In this document: one piece after another, positions 21,642 through 24,184 of the stretch
Layout: every line of letters begins with the position of its first letter
Position numbering within the stretch: position 1 is the stretch's first letter
From: a virus
Reading direction: 5' to 3' (one strand)
Virus record (IMG/VR): IMGVR_UViG_3300032516_000197
Coordinates: 1 to 24,184 of that record
DNA length: 24,184 nucleotides
Notes under the pieces: model-generated
Told to the model about the DNA's origin: nothing
Database searches by the model: none
The model's input: the letters and a program-made list of their open reading frames with translations, nothing else
Program-made: the position numbers and the translations under genes

Positions 21642-23252
21642 TTAAGATTGTTCATAGCTACGCGCTAATGTAATTATTGCATCGGTGCTCAAAATTGTCA
21701 CAGCTACACTCACAGCATTTTGTAATGCACTTCGCGTTACTTTCAATGGGTCAATTACTCCCATCTTAATCAAGTCTCCATACTCTCTTGTCTTCAAGTT
21801 GTATCCTTGACCTTCAGCAATACCATCTTTGTAAATATCTTCAGCTTTCAATCCTGCGTTTGCAAGTATCTGTAAGAACGGAGCCATAAGTGCTGCCTTC
21901 AAAATCATCATAGCTGCATTATACTCAGGACTTTTATCCTCATCTATAGCCAAAGCCGCTGACTCTTCAAGTAAAGCTTTCCCTGCGCCCGGAAGAATCC
22001 CCTCTTCAAGTGCTGAACGTACCGCGCAAACAGCATCATCAACTCTGTCGTACAACTCTTTCTGCTCCAAGTCTGTCTGTCCACCCACAAAAATAACCCC
22101 AATTCCACCTGTTAATGAAGCAATTCTCTCCAATAAATGGTCCTTTTCGTGCTTCTTTGTTGCGTTTTTATGCGAATCCCATAGCTGACTTACCCTCTCA
22201 TCAATAGTTTTTTGGTCTAATTTCAAGTCTGACCTGACAATAACAGTCTTATCTTTACTTACAATTACCTTAGCTGCGTGTCCAAGGTCTTCATAATTAA
22301 TGATACTCAAGTCATCTCCTGTCTTTTCGCTGAAGTATGTAGCGCCAACACTAATAGCAATGTCTTGCATTAACTCGTGTTGCTTATATCCAAATGCCGG
22401 AGGCGCAACTGCGCATACTTTGATAAGTCCTTTTACAACATTAGCTGCCAAACTGTTAATCAAGTTCTGATTGCACGGAGATATAATTAATAACTTCTTA
22501 CCTTGTTGTACAATTGGTCTAAACACTTCCTCAATCTGAAGAACATTTGTAATCTCCATATCAGCAACCATAACCATAGCATCCTCAAATACGCACTCAT
22601 CTTTCTTTTGGTCATTGATAAATATTGGACTCAAGTACCCTCTGTCAAATTTCAACCCCATTGTGGTCTCAGCATAGGTCTCATCGTTCTGACTCTTCTC
22701 CACCGTAACAATACCTGTCTTGCCGACATCTTTGTATACCTCTGAGATAATCTTCCCAATCTCCCTGTCGTTATTTGCCGATATACTCGCTACATCTGTA
22801 AGCATTGTACTTGTAACTCTCTTGCTACGTCTTCGTAACTTGTCCACCACCTTGTCGCTTATCTCCACCATACTTCTCAGAACCTCTGTCCGGTTCAATC
22901 CTTCAGTGATATGCTCAAGTCCACTCAATACCAATCCTTCAGTGAGGACAATGGCAGTTGTCGTACCATCTCCTGCCGAAGTAGCAGTCTTCTCAGCGGC
23001 TTCCTTCATCATCTTAACCGCAAGGTTCTCCGAAGGGTCCAATAAATCAATTGATTTGGCAACAGTAACTCCATCTTTGGTAACTGTGATACCGTGAGTA
23101 TGGTTTGGAGATTCAATAAGTACAGGATTACCTCCCGGACCTAATGTACTTTTTACAGCTTTGGACATTTTCCTAACGCCACTTACTAATTTTCCTCTTC
23201 CTGCCGCCCCAAACTCTAAGTTTTTTGGGGAATAACCTTGATTTTCTAACAT
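21642..23252 (-). CDS. groEL: Phage chaperonin GroEL (Hsp60)
   Basis: 536 residues, full-length three-domain layout. ATPase residues are kept: D60 (TKDGVTVAKSI), D95 (AGDGTTTA), D406 (YDRVDDAVCAVRSALEEG) and D501 (GVIDPLKVTRSAL). Changes: TLGPKG is TLGPGG (no Lys at 40), and the GGG loop is PGAG (421-424). The apical substrate/GroES site is partly kept (RGYLSPIFIN; the usual Tyr is Ile). The C-terminal GGM tail is missing; it ends ITLARSYEQS. Paired with groES. Leader ATCAAATCAAATG and a TATATTTG box lie upstream. Two 60-base lines in the 5' half have 50-53% G+C, above most neighbours. Likely folds phage structural proteins in place of or beside the host machine. Confidence 0.95.
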   Translation of the reverse strand: MLENQGYSPKNLEFGAAGRGKLVSGVRKMSKAVKSTLGPGGNPVLIESPNHTHGITVTKDGVTVAKSIDLLDPSENLAVKMMKEAAEKTATSAGDGTTTAIVLTEGLVLSGLEHITEGLNRTEVLRSMVEISDKVVDKLRRRSKRVTSTMLTDVASISANNDREIGKIISEVYKDVGKTGIVTVEKSQNDETYAETTMGLKFDRGYLSPIFINDQKKDECVFEDAMVMVADMEITNVLQIEEVFRPIVQQGKKLLIISPCNQNLINSLAANVVKGLIKVCAVAPPAFGYKQHELMQDIAISVGATYFSEKTGDDLSIINYEDLGHAAKVIVSKDKTVIVRSDLKLDQKTIDERVSQLWDSHKNATKKHEKDHLLERIASLTGGIGVIFVGGQTDLEQKELYDRVDDAVCAVRSALEEGILPGAGKALLEESAALAIDEDKSPEYNAAMMILKAALMAPFLQILANAGLKAEDIYKDGIAEGQGYNLKTREYGDLIKMGVIDPLKVTRSALQNAVSVAVTILSTDAIITLARSYEQS

Positions 23253-23278
23253 TTGATTTGATTTTTAATTGTTATCTG

Positions 23279-23286
23279 CAAATATA
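23279..23286 (-). promoter_or_regulatory. Candidate groEL -7 promoter box (TATATTTG)
   Basis: The minus strand TATATTTG lies 26 bases upstream of the groEL ATG and matches TAnnTTTG. TTTG occurs further upstream at 29 bases spacing, longer than usual, so only the -7 element is supported. Confidence 0.45.
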
Positions 23287-23591
23287 ATACAATAAATTCT
23301 AATTAATGCCACTTTCAAAAAATATATGCGTTAGCATTATGAAGATTATTAAGTCTTGGTTGTTGTTTGGATTTTGGCTTGAAGTTGTCATTGTGTCGGA
23401 ATGTCGATTTTAGGTTTTCCCTACTCTCTCTTAGGAAATACCTTTATATATATTTTTTTTTTGACTATAAAACTTACTCTTTTTTGACATTATCGACATT
23501 AAAAGAATAAAGTATTAATAATTAAGAAGTTACAAAAATTAAGTTGTCGCAAAAACAACAGAAAATATAACCGATTATGTCGATTATAAAT

Positions 23592-23627
23592 AAAAAAAGG
23601 GAAACTTTACGAATCCCTCTTTTTTTT
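23592..23627 (-). terminator. Intrinsic terminator after the 78-aa gene
   Basis: On the minus strand AGGGA, an 11-base loop and TCCCT form the stem core, flanked by a run of A before and seven T after (TCCCTTTTTTT). It begins about 15 bases after the stop at 23642. The A/T flanks also pair, so it could work on both strands. Confidence 0.75.
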
Positions 23628-23641
23628 ACATTGGGTTTTTA

Positions 23642-23878
23642 CTAATTGCAACCGCAACTTTCATCTTCCATCATCTCAGACATAGCATTTCCTCTTGCTA
23701 TAATAGATACTTTTTCAGCCGTTTTCATAGCTTTTTTCATCTGAGCAAGTTGTGCAATGCCGGTTTGGCCATCAGGTCTGTCGTTAATCAACATACCATC
23801 TTTTACAGTCAACCCATTATAACCACCTGAGGTCTTTTGTTGGTAGATACTGTTTCTTAAATTTAAAGGCTGTTTCAT
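23642..23878 (-). CDS. Hypothetical protein with C-terminal CGC
   Basis: 78 residues: KQPLNLRNSIYQQKTSGGYN, then GLTVKDGMLINDRPDGQTGI, a helical part (AQLAQMKKAMKTAEKVSIIA) and the end MSEMMEDESCGCN. No known domain; the two terminal cysteines around a glycine recall the CGC of the 60-aa protein at 18583-18765. It is flanked by a TATCTTTG box 24 bases upstream and a terminator downstream, so it looks like a single-gene transcript. Function unknown. Confidence 0.6.
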   Translation of the reverse strand: MKQPLNLRNSIYQQKTSGGYNGLTVKDGMLINDRPDGQTGIAQLAQMKKAMKTAEKVSIIARGNAMSEMMEDESCGCN

Positions 23879-24184
23879 CTTATGAGTTTTTAAAAGTTCT
23901 CACAAAGATAGTAATTTTTATTAGGTGGTAGTAGTGTTTGGGTAGTACCCCCATTTGACGCTGAGCCACCCCAACCGAAAGCGATAAAAAAATCGATGGG
24001 GGGGTGTACTTTCTAAAATTTCTTTGTAGTTTTTTTGGCTTTTTTGGTTCCCTTGGTTCCCTTGGTTCCCTTGGTTCCCTTGGTTCCCTTGGTTCCCTTG
24101 GTTCCCTTGGTTGGTTCCCGTTGGTTGGTTCCCGTTGGTTGGTTGGTTCCTATTGTGGTTCCTTCGCCTTGGTTCCTTATATGT
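23879..24184. other. Non-coding right end with tandem repeats
   Basis: No gene seen in 306 bases. It holds a TATCTTTG -7 box on the minus strand (23903-23910) for the 78-aa gene, a GTACCCCCAT / ATGGGGGGGTGTAC inverted repeat (23945-23954 and 23996-24009), a run of seven G (23998-24004), and the GGTTCCCTT repeat array. A replication, packaging or regulatory region is possible. Confidence 0.5.
24046..24136. repeat. GGTTCCCTT 9-bp tandem repeat, then two 14-bp variants
   Basis: Seven perfect head-to-tail copies of GGTTCCCTT (24046-24108) are followed by two copies of GGTTGGTTCCCGTT (24109-24136) and degenerate GGTT/GGTTCC pieces to about 24178. The units are identical, so the array is recent or under selection, and its period is not a codon-breaking issue because no gene runs through it. 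Confidence 0.9.

Larger units (their letters stand above)
23253..23641. other. Non-coding regulatory stretch upstream of groEL
   Basis: No convincing gene. It holds the groEL leader (ATCAAATCAAATG), a TATATTTG -7 box at 23279-23286, an imperfect hairpin AGGTTTTCC/GGAAATACCT at 23412-23443 followed by TA/T-rich sequence, three ATGTCGAT octamers (23401-23408 plus, 23492-23499 minus, 23577-23584 plus), and the terminator at 23592-23627. A 24-codon plus-strand frame at 23339-23413 is probably chance. Confidence 0.6.

Noticed and set aside
22720-23097. 125-codon plus-strand open frame
   Set aside because: Antisense to groEL, whose codons explain the open frame.
23339-23413. 24-codon plus-strand frame with a hydrophobic core
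   Set aside because: Very short, no leader or neighbour support, and its end overlaps an ATGTCGAT site; likely chance.
23412-23443. Imperfect hairpin as a plus-strand terminator
   Set aside because: The stem has a bulge, the following T run is interrupted by TATATA, and no plus-strand gene precedes it.
24046-24136. Possible CRISPR array
   Set aside because: Units are 9 bp and directly abutting, with no spacers and no cas genes.

Overview
The window is a piece of a tailed double-stranded DNA phage genome. Its host is probably a member of the Bacteroidota. Four things support this: AT-rich sequence with A/T-rich leaders that lack Shine-Dalgarno sites; repeated TAnnTTTG boxes (the Bacteroidota -7 promoter element) just upstream of start codons; a lipoprotein, M15 endolysin and holin of the type seen in flavobacterial and Bacteroides phages; and a head/portal/terminase set that, from memory, resembles crAss-like and related uncultured marine or freshwater phages. 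No host gene, integrase, tRNA, rRNA or CRISPR array was seen. All genes but one are on the minus strand, so the transcriptional order runs from high to low coordinates.

Layout from right to left (direction of transcription). 23879-24184 holds no gene but has a 9-bp tandem repeat. 23642-23878 is a small orphan gene followed by a terminator. 23253-23641 is non-coding with three copies of ATGTCGAT. 21373-23252 is a phage groEL-groES operon. 20964-21407 is the only plus-strand gene, a winged-helix-like putative regulator, divergent from the late genes across a compact promoter with a perfect TTTGTACAAA palindrome. 17959-20911 is a run of small, mostly basic proteins, several with a shared RPDTPLAxTP signature or with Cys/Arg-rich families known from phage genomes. 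16316-17959 is a lysis cassette: holin, M15 endolysin, a DUF6321-like protein and a candidate unimolecular spanin. 12844-16310 holds a fourth RPDTPLA protein, a coiled-coil protein, a ferritin-like DUF5856 protein and a 727-aa repetitive tail fibre. 10756-12808 is a tightly overlapping set: two hypotheticals, a two-domain GroES-like protein, a 2OG-Fe(II) oxygenase and a small helical protein. 1-10826 is the morphogenesis module: TerL, portal, scaffold-like protein, major capsid protein, a conserved head protein, two probable head-tail ring proteins and the start of a large muzzle/stabilisation-type protein cut by the window edge. Intrinsic terminators follow the capsid gene and the next gene, so transcription is probably graded inside the structural block.

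The products fit together as late functions: packaging (TerL, portal), shell assembly (scaffold, capsid, phage chaperonin with one canonical and one duplicated GroES-like partner), neck and tail, adsorption (fibre), virion-associated small proteins, and three-step lysis. The least explained content is the micro-protein block with the RPDTPLA tag, the double GroES-like protein and the divergent palindromic promoter. Family names come from recognition by eye; no search was run.
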